Position numbers and translations under genes: made by a program
Notes under the pieces: generated by a model
Database searches by the model: none
Told to the model about the DNA's origin: nothing
Seen by the model: only the letters and a program-made list of their open reading frames with translations
DNA from: Streptosporangium saharense
Lineage (GTDB): Bacteria > Actinomycetota > Actinomycetes > Streptosporangiales > Streptosporangiaceae
Length of the DNA stretch: 64,000 bases
Assembly (NCBI RefSeq): GCF_014203715.1
Contig: NZ_JACHJP010000005.1
Coordinates: forward strand, 124,001-188,000
Reading direction: 5' to 3'
In this document: in pieces, positions 26,355-34,442 of the stretch
Layout: each line of letters begins with the position of its first letter
How positions within the stretch are numbered: position 1 is the stretch's first letter

Positions 26355-27335
26355 TCAGCGTGAGTGCCACCTGGTCAGCAACTCGTTTTCCCGCTCCTGG
26401 GTGATCGTGCTCTCCGTCGAGAACCCGGCCTCCGAGGCGCGGATCTCACGGACCGTACGGCTGAGCGGGCGTGGGTCGAGTCCGGTGGCGCGGGCGGCGG
26501 CCGGGTCGGCGGTGTTGACGGTCATCCACCTGTCGCCCTCCGACCACAGCGGCAGGGACGTGCCATCCTCCCCCTCGGCGAACAGGAAGTCCGCGCCGAC
26601 CCAGGTCAGGGTCGTCCCTGGCGGTCCGACCTCGGCCAGGATCGCCTCCAGCATGTCTTTGAAGGAGTACGGCGGAGCCGGGCTGACCGCGTGGAAGACA
26701 GTGGGACCTGCCGGCCGGTCGAGCAGGCCGACGATCCACGAGGCCATGTCCCGGGCGTCGATCACCTGGATCGGGTCCGTGGGGTCGCCGGGCGCCAGGA
26801 CCTCGCCGCCCTCGGCGATCCGGTTGACCCAGTAGGTGAAGCGTCCGGTGTGGTCGTGGGGACCGACCACATAGGTCGGCCGTACGACCAGGGCGTTCTC
26901 GCCGAACCTGGCGGCGGCGGTCCGCTCGCACAGCACCTTCAGCGCGCCGTACGTCTCGACGGTCACCTCGGTGGGGACCGGGCCGTCGAACTCGGCCAGC
27001 GGTGAGTCCTCGGTGAAGCCGGGGGAGGCGGGAGGGGTGTAGACGGCGGTGCTGGAGATGAGGACGTAGCGCCCGGTGGACAGCGCGTCGGCGAGGGAGT
27101 CGACCTGGGCGGGCAGGTAGGCGCTGACGTCGATCGTCGCGTCCCAGGCCCGGTCCCGCAGGAGCGACAGGTCGGCGTTGCGGTCGGCCGTCAGGTGCTC
27201 GGCCTCGGGGAACAGGTCGGCCCCGGTCCTTCCCCGGTGCAGGAGGGAGACCTCGTGCCCCGCCGCGAGGGCGGCCTCGGTGATGTGCCGTCCGACGAAC
27301 CTGGTGCCGCCGATGATCAAAATTTGCATAGTCAT
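26355..27335 (-). CDS. NAD-dependent epimerase/dehydratase family protein
   Basis: This extended SDR of about 326 residues begins MTMQILIIGGTRFVGRH, with the glycine-rich NAD loop GGTRFVG, then LISSTAVY with catalytic Ser/Thr and VETYGALKVLCE holding the YxxxK pair. Such proteins work on nucleotide sugars or as isoflavone-reductase-like enzymes; the substrate is unclear. Two ATG codons (27335 and 27329) are possible starts; neither has a ribosome site, so a short leader is likely. The gene points towards the TetR operator region but is a separate unit: its stop lies 31 bases from the palindrome. Confidence 0.86.
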   Translation of the reverse strand: MTMQILIIGGTRFVGRHITEAALAAGHEVSLLHRGRTGADLFPEAEHLTADRNADLSLLRDRAWDATIDVSAYLPAQVDSLADALSTGRYVLISSTAVYTPPASPGFTEDSPLAEFDGPVPTEVTVETYGALKVLCERTAAARFGENALVVRPTYVVGPHDHTGRFTYWVNRIAEGGEVLAPGDPTDPIQVIDARDMASWIVGLLDRPAGPTVFHAVSPAPPYSFKDMLEAILAEVGPPGTTLTWVGADFLFAEGEDGTSLPLWSEGDRWMTVNTADPAAARATGLDPRPLSRTVREIRASEAGFSTESTITQERENELLTRWHSR

Positions 27336-27488
27336 AATTTTGTCGCATATGCCTGCTGTACGGCAGGCCGAAATTCCCGAGTGTTCCCGCCGGAATGGTC
27401 GATAGCAGGAAATGTCGGGAAAAGGGCAGGTAGGGCTGCTTTTGGGATGTCCTTTGGCGGTCGTCGGCTTCGCCGAGAAAGGCGGCAG

Positions 27489-27510
27489 GGGGTACGTTGG
27501 ACGGTACCCC
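27489..27510. promoter_or_regulatory. Inverted repeat upstream of the MEDS-HATPase gene
   Basis: GGGGTAC and GTACCCC form perfect 7-base arms with an 8-base centre, about 89 bases before the MEDS-HATPase start. It may be an operator or a leader hairpin. Confidence 0.35.
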
Positions 27511-27598
27511 TTCTCTAGTTCAGGATCATCGCCATGGCAATTCGGCCAGAGCCGGGACCTGCGCCCGCTCACCCCTCATCGGTCGGCGCGGAGGCGTG

Positions 27599-28537
27599 AT
27601 GGACACCGCGACAGCCGATCTCGATCCTTTCGTCCATCCTGCCCTGTTCTATCGGGGCGACCACGAGTATCTCCAGGCGACTCTGCCGTTCATCCGGGGC
27701 GGACTGGCGGCCGGAGAGCCCGTCGCGGTCGCCGTCCCCGAGCGGAACCTCAGGCTGCTGCGGGCCTGGCTCGGTCCGCAGGCGTCGGCGGTGTGCTTCC
27801 TCGACATGACCAGGGAGGGCCGTAACCCGGGACGCATCATCCCCGGGGTGCTGCGTGCCTTCGCCGACCCGCACGAGGGCCGCAGGGTGCGGATCGTCGG
27901 GGAGCCGGTCTGGCCGGGGCGCTCGCTCACCGAGTATCCCGCCTGTCTCCAGCACGAGGCCCTGGTCAACCTGGCCTTTCCCGGCAGGGCCGTCACGATC
28001 ATGTGTCCCTACGACGCCGACGCCCTGGCACCCGGGGTCGTCAGGGACGCCGAGACGACCCACCCCGTCCTGCTCGACGGTTCCGGGCTGCGGCTCAGCG
28101 AGGCCTACGCGCCGGAACGCGCCATCCGCGACGCCAACAGGGCACTGCCCGACCCCGAGACGGCCGAGACGCTCACCTTCGGGAGCGGGGACGGCGATCC
28201 GGGACGGGCACGGGAGTTCGCCGCGGGGCGCGCCTCCAGGGCCGGGCTCTCCGGCGAGCGCCTCGGCGACCTGCGGCTGATCGCCGGTGAGCTGGTGGCC
28301 GACAGCCTCGGCCACGGCGGCGGCGGGGGAGTGCTGCGGGTGTGGACCGAGGGCGGCCAGGTCGTGATGGACGTCAGGGACGCCGGGCGCATCACCGACC
28401 CCCTCGCCGGGCGCGGGCCCGTCGATCCCCGGCTGCGGGGCTCACGCGGGCTGCTCGTCACCAACCTGCTCAGCGATCTCGTCCGCGTCCACACCGGCGA
28501 GGACGGCACGACCGTCCGGGTTTACTTCACGATCTGA
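27599..28537 (+). CDS. MEDS sensor domain fused to HATPase (RsbA-like anti-sigma/kinase switch)
   Basis: This 312-residue soluble protein has an N-terminal MEDS-like domain (about residues 10-165: HPALFYRGDHEYLQATLPFIRGG, then TIMCPYDAD) and a C-terminal GHKL ATPase domain (about 205-312: LIAGELVADSLGHGGGGG in place of the N-box, then GSRGLLVTNLLSD). The architecture is that of actinobacterial RsbA-like anti-sigma regulators, which bind anti-sigma antagonists or sigma-B-type factors. ATG 27599 follows GGAGG. No sigma factor or antagonist lies nearby, so the partner is elsewhere. Light or redox control is known for some MEDS proteins but cannot be read here. Confidence 0.87.
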   Translation: MDTATADLDPFVHPALFYRGDHEYLQATLPFIRGGLAAGEPVAVAVPERNLRLLRAWLGPQASAVCFLDMTREGRNPGRIIPGVLRAFADPHEGRRVRIVGEPVWPGRSLTEYPACLQHEALVNLAFPGRAVTIMCPYDADALAPGVVRDAETTHPVLLDGSGLRLSEAYAPERAIRDANRALPDPETAETLTFGSGDGDPGRAREFAAGRASRAGLSGERLGDLRLIAGELVADSLGHGGGGGVLRVWTEGGQVVMDVRDAGRITDPLAGRGPVDPRLRGSRGLLVTNLLSDLVRVHTGEDGTTVRVYFTI

Positions 28538-28808
28538 CCGTCAGGAAAAACCGGGTATTCGACAGGGGGATTCAACCAGGTTATATCCGAAGTTGACAGG
28601 CCGACGCCGCTTTTTTGCCGCTGGCGGATTACCAGTTGGAATTAAGGGCGTCGTGTGCCTTTTTGGGTCTTTTCTCCGGGCTCTAACTGGGTTATCAATG
28701 GCGCAGAGGCCAAGGATCCGCGTCTTCCACCCCCCCCTGATGAGCACCGGAGTCAACCGGTGTCGCTCCCATATGCCATCACACCCCCCAGAAAAGATGG
28801 AGAACCGT

Positions 28809-29894
28809 ATGCGCCGGTTGAGAAAACCCTTTCTCGGAGTCCTGTGCGGCGTCGTCGCACTCCTCGCCGGGCTCGTCCCCGCCACGACCGCCCAGGCCGC
28901 AGTTCCCGACCGCTGGGGATTCGCCTTCGTCGACGTCTTCTCCGGCGTCCCCAACCTGGCCCACCAGGCGGGAAGCTGGTCGTCGGGGTCGAACGTCACC
29001 GTCTCGGCGGGCTCGACGGGCCAGGTGAAGGTCGTCTTCCCGACCATCGCGGCCCGGGGCGGCGTCGCGCACGTGACCGCCGTCTCGCCGAACGCCGAGT
29101 GGTGCCAGCTCCAGAACTGGGGCCCCTCGGGTGCCGACGAGGTCGCGGTCGTCCAGTGCTACAAGTACGGCGGCGCCCCCGTCTTCACCCCGTTCACCAT
29201 CGTCTACGAGACCAGCAGTGGAACGCTCCCCGCTCCGCAGGCGCTCGGCTACATCCACTACAACGGCGGTGGGATCGTCACGCAGTTCAACTCGGCCGGT
29301 GGCGTCAACACCGTCACGCCGAGTGGGACCGGCGTCTGGGGCGTCACCCTTCCCGGGCTCGGCTCGGCCGGTCCCGAGGGTGGTCTCCAGGTGACCGCCG
29401 TCGACCCGCAGCAGCCCGCCCGCTGCAAGGTCGGCTCGTGGGGGTCGGCGACCAGCGCGCAGAACGTGAAGGTGATCTGCCACGACGCGACGAACCGGCC
29501 GATCAGGACCGGCTGGACGCTGACCTACCAGCGCCAGCGGGCGATCACCGGCGCCGCGGTCCCGCCCCGGTTCTTCGGCTACGTCCTCGACACCAACCCC
29601 ACGGCGGCCGGGCCGTACGCGCCGACTCCCGCGGGGATCAACTTCAACACCCTGGTGCCCGGAGGGAACACCATCCAGAACTTCGCCCCCGGCCGTCAGG
29701 TGACCTTCCCCAAGATCGGTTACCTGCGTGACCACGTCCAGGTGACCGCGTTCGGTCCCGGGCCCGAGTACTGCAACATCTACAAGCTCTGGGTGACCCC
29801 GCCGAACGACGCCATCGTCAACGGCGTCAAGTGCTACAACGCCGTCACGCTGAAGCCGGAACGTTCCTTCGTCAGCTACACGTCGGAGAAGTAA
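28809..29894 (+). CDS. Secreted protein with three cysteine-containing repeats, function unknown
   Basis: The 361-residue protein has a clear Sec signal peptide (RRLRKPFLG, a hydrophobic core LCGVVALLAGLV, then ATTAQAA as the likely cleavage region). The mature part contains three successive beta-rich units of about 100 residues. Each has a pair of cysteines around a Trp (AEWCQLQNW...VVQCYK; ARCKVGSW...VICHD; EYCNIYKLW...VKCYN) and ends in an aromatic strand (FTIVYE, WTLTYQ, SFVSYT). Disulfides within units are likely. ATG 28809 follows GGAG by six bases. No family recognised; it may bind a surface polymer or protein. A hairpin terminator follows. Confidence 0.75.
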   Translation: MRRLRKPFLGVLCGVVALLAGLVPATTAQAAVPDRWGFAFVDVFSGVPNLAHQAGSWSSGSNVTVSAGSTGQVKVVFPTIAARGGVAHVTAVSPNAEWCQLQNWGPSGADEVAVVQCYKYGGAPVFTPFTIVYETSSGTLPAPQALGYIHYNGGGIVTQFNSAGGVNTVTPSGTGVWGVTLPGLGSAGPEGGLQVTAVDPQQPARCKVGSWGSATSAQNVKVICHDATNRPIRTGWTLTYQRQRAITGAAVPPRFFGYVLDTNPTAAGPYAPTPAGINFNTLVPGGNTIQNFAPGRQVTFPKIGYLRDHVQVTAFGPGPEYCNIYKLWVTPPNDAIVNGVKCYNAVTLKPERSFVSYTSEK

Positions 29895-29899
29895 TCCAC

Positions 29900-29933
29900 C
29901 GGCCGGTGGCCTCGGGAACGGGGCCACCGGCCG
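29900..29933. terminator. Bidirectional hairpin terminator
   Basis: CGGCCGGTGGCC and GGCCACCGGCCG form a perfect 12-base stem with a 10-base loop, filling the gap between the convergent stops of the secreted protein and MarR genes. Confidence 0.8.
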
Positions 29934-29934
29934 T

Positions 29935-30354
29935 TCAGCGGTCCCGGATCCCGGTGATCAGCCGGATGAGCTCGGCGCGCAGCGCCTCGGGGTCCTCGAC
30001 CCGGTCGGCGATGATCCGCTCGGCCGGGTCTCCCTCCATGATCTCGGCGTAGGTCCGCTTTCCCAGGTCGGTACGGGTCACCATCACCCGGCGCCGGTCG
30101 GCCGTGTCACGTTCGCGGGCGATGTGACCGTCGCGTTCGAGCCGGTCGAGCACCGGCCTGATCGTCTGCTCCTCGACGTAGGTGCGGGCCGCGAGTTCCC
30201 GCTGGGTCCGTGGGCCGTCCTGCAGGACGTGCAGGGCCAGGAAGCCCGCGTGGGTCAGGCCACGCTCGGCGAGCACGGCGTTCCACTCGCGTTCGACCAG
30301 GCGCGCGGCGACCAGGAGCAGGCGGCCGGTCGCCCACGAGGCGTGATCGTCCAT
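29935..30354 (-). CDS. MarR family transcriptional regulator
   Basis: The 139-residue winged-helix protein shows the MarR core: LTHAGFLALHVLQDGPRTQRELAARTYV, then QTIRPVLDRLERDGHIARERDTADRRRVMVTRT with the wing DxRRR. It probably dimerises and represses the divergent MFS gene, responding to a phenolic or drug ligand as in many MarR/pump pairs. ATG 30354 is the only convincing start. The spacer to the pump gene holds a small CTAAG/CTTAG dyad that may be its operator. Confidence 0.9.
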   Translation of the reverse strand: MDDHASWATGRLLLVAARLVEREWNAVLAERGLTHAGFLALHVLQDGPRTQRELAARTYVEEQTIRPVLDRLERDGHIARERDTADRRRVMVTRTDLGKRTYAEIMEGDPAERIIADRVEDPEALRAELIRLITGIRDR

Positions 30355-30413
30355 GGAACCCCGCTCGAAAGAACCCTCGAAAGAAACCGTCCGCCCACGC
30401 TATCCGAAGGATG

Positions 30414-30427
30414 CTAAGGGTACTTAG
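30414..30427. promoter_or_regulatory. Candidate MarR operator
   Basis: CTAAG-GGTA-CTTAG is an inverted repeat in the MarR/MFS spacer. A TAGTAT at 30425-30430 overlaps it and could be the -10 of the MFS promoter, so bound MarR would block transcription. Confidence 0.4.
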
Positions 30428-30463
30428 TATTTCCATCTCGAAGCGGGACACATGGGAGGACAC

Positions 30464-32062
30464 GTGGGCGTGACGGCGCCACCGGAGACGGCCGAGGCGA
30501 AGGGGCGGGCGCGGTGGGCCGGGCTCGCCTTCATCGCGCTGGCCGTGGCGATGATCATCTCCAGCACGACGATCACCAACGTGGCCGTCCCACAGATCAT
30601 CGGCGACCTCGGGCTCAGCTCAACGGACGCGCAGTGGATCCAGGAATCCTACGCGCTGGTCTTCGCCGCGCTGCTGCTCACCTTCGGCAGGCTCGCCGAC
30701 CGGCTGGGCAGGCGCAGGCTGCTGCTGACCGGGGTCACGCTGTTCGCGCTGACGTCCCTGCTGGCCTCCGCCTCCGTCAGCGGGCCGATGCTCGTCGGGT
30801 CCAGGATCCTGCAGGGCGTCGGCGGGGCCATGATCTTCCCCACCACGCTCTCGCTGCTGAACGCGGGCTTCCGCGGCAGGGACAGGGCGACCGCGTTCGC
30901 CGTCTGGGGCGCCACGATCGGCGGGATGGCCGCCCTCGGGCCGCTGGTCGGCGGCTGGCTCACCACTGACCTGTCCTGGCGCTGGGCCTTCGGGATCAAC
31001 ATCCCCGTCGCGGTCGCCGTACTGGCCGGGGTGCTGGTGTTCGTGCCCGAGTCGCGGGAGTCGGACGGTCAGCGGGGCGCGGACCTGGGCGGCGCCGTGC
31101 TCTCGACGCTCGGGTTCGGCCTGCTGGTCTTCGGGCTGGTCGAGGGCCGGGTCTACGGCTGGTGGCGGTCCGTCGAGCCCTTCACCGTCGGCGGCTGGCG
31201 CTGGCCGTTCGCGCTGTCGCCCGTGCCCGTCGCCTTCGCCGCCTCCGCGCTGGCCCTGACCACCTTCGTGCTGGTCGAACGAGGACGGGCCCGCCGGGGC
31301 CGGGTCGCCCTGCTCGACCTGTCGCTGCTGTCCATCACCTCCTTCCGCAACGGCAACATCGCCGCGCTGATCGTCAGCCTCGGTGAGTTCGGCGTGCTGT
31401 TCGCGCTGCCGCTGTGGATGCAGTTCGTCCTGGGCTACTCGCCGCTGCAGACGGGCGTCGCCCTGCTGCCGCTCGCGGTCGGCTCCTTCGCCGCGAGCGC
31501 GTTCGCCTCCCCGCTGTCCCGGGCCAGGGGAGCTGCCTTCGTGGTACGGCTCGGCCTGGCACTGGAGATCGCCGGGATCGCCGGACTCGGCCTGGTGATC
31601 TCCGCGGACACCCCGTGGGCGCTGCCGGTGCCGTTTCTGTTCTGCTACGGCATGGGCATCGGGCTGGCCACCGCCCAGCTCACCGGGGTGGTGCTGGCCG
31701 AGGTCCCGGTCGAGCGCAGCGGTCAGGGGTCGGGCACGCAGAGCACGGTCAGGCAGATCGGCTCCGCGCTGGGCATCGCCGTACTCGGCACGCTGCTCTT
31801 CGGCGGGCTCAGCGCCGACCTCGACCACCGGCTGAGCCAGGCCGACGGCATCGATCCGGTACGGCGGGAGCAGATCGTCACGGCCGTGCAGAGCAGCGCG
31901 GGAGGGGCCATCGCCGGGTTGTCCCGGATGCCCGGGGTCGCCGAGGCGGCCAAGGAGTCCTTCGCGGTCGGCACGCGCTACGCGGCCTTCGGGGCTGCCG
32001 GTTTCCTCGCGGTCGGCCTGCTAGCCAGCCTGTCCCTCGGCGCACGCCGTACCGAGGAATGA
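30464..32062 (+). CDS. MFS transporter, DHA2 family, 14 helices
   Basis: The 532-residue pump has helix-1 motif STTITNVAVPQII, QWIQESYALVFAALLLTFGRLADRLGRRRLLL (motif A), and LGPLVGGWLTTDLSWRWAFGINIP (motif C region), with about 14 hydrophobic segments. It should export a lipophilic compound with proton exchange. GTG 30464 is favoured because GGAGG lies just upstream; the ATG at 30452 is inside that ribosome site. It is divergent from, and probably repressed by, the MarR protein. Codon use is typical of the window. Confidence 0.9.
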   Translation: MGVTAPPETAEAKGRARWAGLAFIALAVAMIISSTTITNVAVPQIIGDLGLSSTDAQWIQESYALVFAALLLTFGRLADRLGRRRLLLTGVTLFALTSLLASASVSGPMLVGSRILQGVGGAMIFPTTLSLLNAGFRGRDRATAFAVWGATIGGMAALGPLVGGWLTTDLSWRWAFGINIPVAVAVLAGVLVFVPESRESDGQRGADLGGAVLSTLGFGLLVFGLVEGRVYGWWRSVEPFTVGGWRWPFALSPVPVAFAASALALTTFVLVERGRARRGRVALLDLSLLSITSFRNGNIAALIVSLGEFGVLFALPLWMQFVLGYSPLQTGVALLPLAVGSFAASAFASPLSRARGAAFVVRLGLALEIAGIAGLGLVISADTPWALPVPFLFCYGMGIGLATAQLTGVVLAEVPVERSGQGSGTQSTVRQIGSALGIAVLGTLLFGGLSADLDHRLSQADGIDPVRREQIVTAVQSSAGGAIAGLSRMPGVAEAAKESFAVGTRYAAFGAAGFLAVGLLASLSLGARRTEE

Positions 32063-32088
32063 TTGGGGTAAACCTGCTGTGTCCAATG

Positions 32089-32117
32089 TAGACATTTGAC
32101 CCTATGGAACGTAGGGT
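32089..32117 (+). promoter_or_regulatory. Predicted promoter (TAGACA-N17-TAGGGT)
   Basis: TAGACA (32089-32094) and TAGGGT (32112-32117) are 17 bases apart, a good housekeeping-sigma match. The -10 is part of a dyad ACCCTA-N7-TAGGGT (32099-32117). Transcription would start near 32124, about 328 bases before the MerR start codon. Confidence 0.45.
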
Positions 32118-32123
32118 TTGTGG

Positions 32124-32451
32124 TGTCACGGAAAGCGAAAGCCGACCGTGACGAGTGACGAAACGCCGTGCGACGCCGGAGGCCACCGGTCGCGCGGGAC
32201 TTCGCGACACGGTCCCGCCCGTGCCAACGGCGCCGCGGAACGTGGGAAAGGGGAGACGAACACCACGCCACAGACCCACGGCTCGGGAGGTGGTCCCTCG
32301 GTTACTCACAGACGGTTCCCGCCCGCCCTGCCTTCCATGAGGGCGTGTGCGGTCAAGAAAAACCGGCAAGATAGCCGGTAGATGGTGTTGAACTCTTCGG
32401 GCCCCGGTGCTTCGCGCGCACCGGGGCCTGACACACGTCACGGAAGGTGCG
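32124..32451 (+). ncRNA. Candidate long structured 5' leader or small RNA before a MerR gene
   Basis: About 330 bases without a credible gene lie between the predicted promoter and the MerR start. The RNA would begin with GTCACGG (32125-32131) pairing with CCGTGAC (32146-32152), enclosing a GC-GAAA-GC tetraloop element. Later come ACCGGC-N6-GCCGGT (32362-32379) and an 11-base GC stem (32400-32428). I cannot match it to a known riboswitch; it could be a regulatory leader, or an independent RNA. Confidence 0.35.
32400..32428 (+). terminator. Strong hairpin just upstream of the MerR gene
   Basis: GGCCCCGGTGC and GCACCGGGGCC make a perfect 11-base stem with a 7-base loop, 23 bases before the MerR ATG. 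There is no U tract. It could be an attenuator of the leader transcript or simply a stabilising stem. Confidence 0.5.
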
Positions 32452-32766
32452 ATGGGAGAAGCGCTGTCCGACAGATTCGACGACGACGACTACCCCGCCT
32501 ACAGCATGGGACGGGCCGCCGAGATCCTCGGCGTCACCCCGGCGTTCCTGCGCAGCCTGGGCGCCGCCAGACTGATCGAACCCCTCCGCTCCGCCGGGGG
32601 CCACCGGAGATACTCCCGCCGCCAGCTCCGTCTGGCCGCCCGCGCCCGCAGGCTGCTCGACCAGGGCACCCCGCTCGACGCGGCCTGCCGCATCATCTCC
32701 CTTGAGGACCAGCTCGAAGAGGCCCTGCGCCTCAACGCCGAACTGCGCCCGAACACCGAGCCGTGA
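32452..32766 (+). CDS. Short MerR-type DNA-binding protein
   Basis: The 104-residue protein has a MerR winged helix (about residues 15-80: AYSMGRAAEILGVTPAFLRSLGAARLIEPLRSAGGHRRYSRRQL) and a short helical tail (SLEDQLEEALRLNAEL) instead of a long effector domain. GGHRRYS is the typical wing. No cysteine pattern for metal binding is present, so it probably recognises DNA without a small ligand or pairs through its tail. ATG 32452 follows GGAAGG. It is convergent with the acireductone dioxygenase gene, eight bases apart. Confidence 0.85.
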   Translation: MGEALSDRFDDDDYPAYSMGRAAEILGVTPAFLRSLGAARLIEPLRSAGGHRRYSRRQLRLAARARRLLDQGTPLDAACRIISLEDQLEEALRLNAELRPNTEP

Positions 32767-32774
32767 CGCCGTGG

Positions 32775-33350
32775 TCAGCGGGTGGCGATCAGCGTGTCGA
32801 AGTCCGCGAAGTCGTCGGCCAGCCGACTGCCGGTGAAGTCACCGACCCAGCCGTCCTCGTCGTGGAAGAACCGGATCGCCACGAAGTCGGGCCGGGTGCC
32901 CATGTCGAACCAGTGCGTCGTGTCGGCGGGCACGCTGAGCAGGTCGCCCGCCTCGCACAGCACCGCGTAGACCCGCTCGTCGAGGTGCAGGTAGAACACC
33001 CCGGCGCCCCTGGCGAAGAAACGGTCCTCGTCGTCGGCGTGGGTGTGCTCGGAGAGGAACTTCTCCCGCGCCAGCGCGGCCTGCTCCACCCACCCGGGGT
33101 CGTCGGAGGGCGTCATGCGCACCGCGTCGACCAGCACGTATCCCTCCTGCCCGATCACCCGGTCCACCTCGTCGCGGTAGGCGTCGAGCACCTGCTCCGG
33201 GGTCGGCTCGGCAGGCAGGTCCCTGACCGGCCCCCACCGCTCGAACCTGATCCCGTACGGCTTGAGCGCGTCGGCGATCTCCTCGGCGTCCTCGGTCCTG
33301 GCGATCACGGTGTCCGGGTCATTGTCGGCCCAGACGGTCAGTAAGGTCAT
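32775..33350 (-). CDS. mtnD: Acireductone dioxygenase (ARD/cupin)
   Basis: The 191-residue cupin matches acireductone dioxygenases, which oxidise the enediol intermediate of the methionine salvage pathway with Fe or Ni. The metal site is EHTHADDED (His, His, Glu spacing), with the second cupin half in DTTHWFDMG giving the last His. ATG 33350 follows GAGGAG. It sits 72 bases downstream of the PpiC-related maturase gene on the same strand, so read-through from the RiPP cassette is possible, but its own promoter could lie in that gap. The other salvage genes are not adjacent; MTA phosphorylase is 22 kb away. Confidence 0.88.
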   Translation of the reverse strand: MTLLTVWADNDPDTVIARTEDAEEIADALKPYGIRFERWGPVRDLPAEPTPEQVLDAYRDEVDRVIGQEGYVLVDAVRMTPSDDPGWVEQAALAREKFLSEHTHADDEDRFFARGAGVFYLHLDERVYAVLCEAGDLLSVPADTTHWFDMGTRPDFVAIRFFHDEDGWVGDFTGSRLADDFADFDTLIATR

Positions 33351-33422
33351 CGGGGTCTCCTCGTCACGGGTTTCCGTCCGTGTTCCGGTGCTTTCCTCCC
33401 CCGCGCTCCGGGCGCTCTCCCC

Positions 33423-34442
33423 TTACCTTTCGGGCTGATTTCCCGGCACGTTACCGGTGCGCTCCGCCGTACCCCAGAACCACTCGACTTTGGCCGCGCG
33501 TCTGCGCCGCTCGATCCACCCGGCGAAGATCTCCCGTTCGACGAGGTCGCGGACGGCGTCGTCGAGCACGGCGGGCTCGACCGCCAGCACCTTGACCGTC
33601 AGCTCTCCCCGGTCCGTGGGGAAGGGGCCCGCGAGCGTCCCCGGCGCGGCGGACATGACCGTCCCGGCCGCCTCCTCGCCGAGCTCCGCGACCAGCTCGC
33701 GCCTGCGCGCGGCGACGAACGTCTCACCCGGTACGGCCTGGCCCCGCGCGAACGCCCTCTCGACGTCGCCGAGGAAGCCGTCGCCGGTGAGGGGTGTGCC
33801 GGGGACGAGGACGACCCTGGCCAGCCGTACGACGTCGAGGTTGTGACCGTGGGCGGCGAACCAGTCCTCGACGTGATCCGCGGCGATCCGCGAGCGCAGC
33901 CGGGCGACCGAGGCCTCGACCGCGACCAGCTCCTCAAGCTCGGCGTGGGAGAGGTGGTTGCGTTCCATCCAGGCCCGGGTCTCGGCGCCGGTCAGCAGCC
34001 CGCGCGCCCTGCGGAAGGCGTCCATCGCCCGCTGCAGCTCCGCGTCGGAGACCGGCTCCGGCTCCTCCTCAAGCGCCTCCCGGACCAGGCAGTCCGTCAC
34101 CAGGCGGTCGGCGACCCCGCGTTCGTCCCAGACGAAGTCCAGGCAGGCGACGGCCCTGGCGACCGGGGTCTCGACGCCGTTGACCCGCAGCAGCAGGTGC
34201 TCGCCCGCCCGGTGCACACCGCGCAGCGGCCAGGGCAGCCCCAGGTCGGGGGACCACGACAGGGAGACGGTCGAGCCGTCCGGCCCCTTGAGGAGCAGGG
34301 CGTGCTGGAGGGAGCCGTCGAACTCCTCCCGCTGGGCGACCAGCCGTACCCGCAGATCGGGGTTGGCGGCCCGGAACGCGTCCAGGTCGGCGCCGTCGGT
34401 GAGCACGCGGAGCGCCTGCGCCAGGGTCCGGCCGTCCGTCAT
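33423..34442 (-). CDS. PpiC-related putative peptide maturation protein
   Basis: The 339-residue protein begins MTDGRTLAQALRVL and has an N-terminal domain of about 110 residues, an all-helical middle (LQRAMDAFRRARGLLTGAET to VARLRSRIAADHVEDWFAAH), and a C-terminal part. The C-terminal part resembles a parvulin rotamase: APGTLAGPFPTDRGELTVKVL, then EREIFAGWIERRRRAAKVEWFWG. This fits the family known as putative peptide maturation system protein, PpiC-related, that accompanies ATP-grasp ligases in RiPP clusters; I name it from memory of the family pattern. Its ATG shares the A of the preceding TGA (TGATG), so it is coupled to the ligase. It may bind or isomerise the precursor; the actual reaction is unknown. 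Confidence 0.7.
   Translation of the reverse strand: MTDGRTLAQALRVLTDGADLDAFRAANPDLRVRLVAQREEFDGSLQHALLLKGPDGSTVSLSWSPDLGLPWPLRGVHRAGEHLLLRVNGVETPVARAVACLDFVWDERGVADRLVTDCLVREALEEEPEPVSDAELQRAMDAFRRARGLLTGAETRAWMERNHLSHAELEELVAVEASVARLRSRIAADHVEDWFAAHGHNLDVVRLARVVLVPGTPLTGDGFLGDVERAFARGQAVPGETFVAARRRELVAELGEEAAGTVMSAAPGTLAGPFPTDRGELTVKVLAVEPAVLDDAVRDLVEREIFAGWIERRRRAAKVEWFWGTAERTGNVPGNQPER

Noticed and set aside
28593-28620. A promoter from TTGACA at 28593
   Set aside because: The hexamer is perfect but no -10 element lies at 16-19 bases on the plus strand.
32118-32381. Three short frames between the MFS and MerR genes
   Set aside because: None has a ribosome site or protein-like composition; the region fits an RNA leader better.
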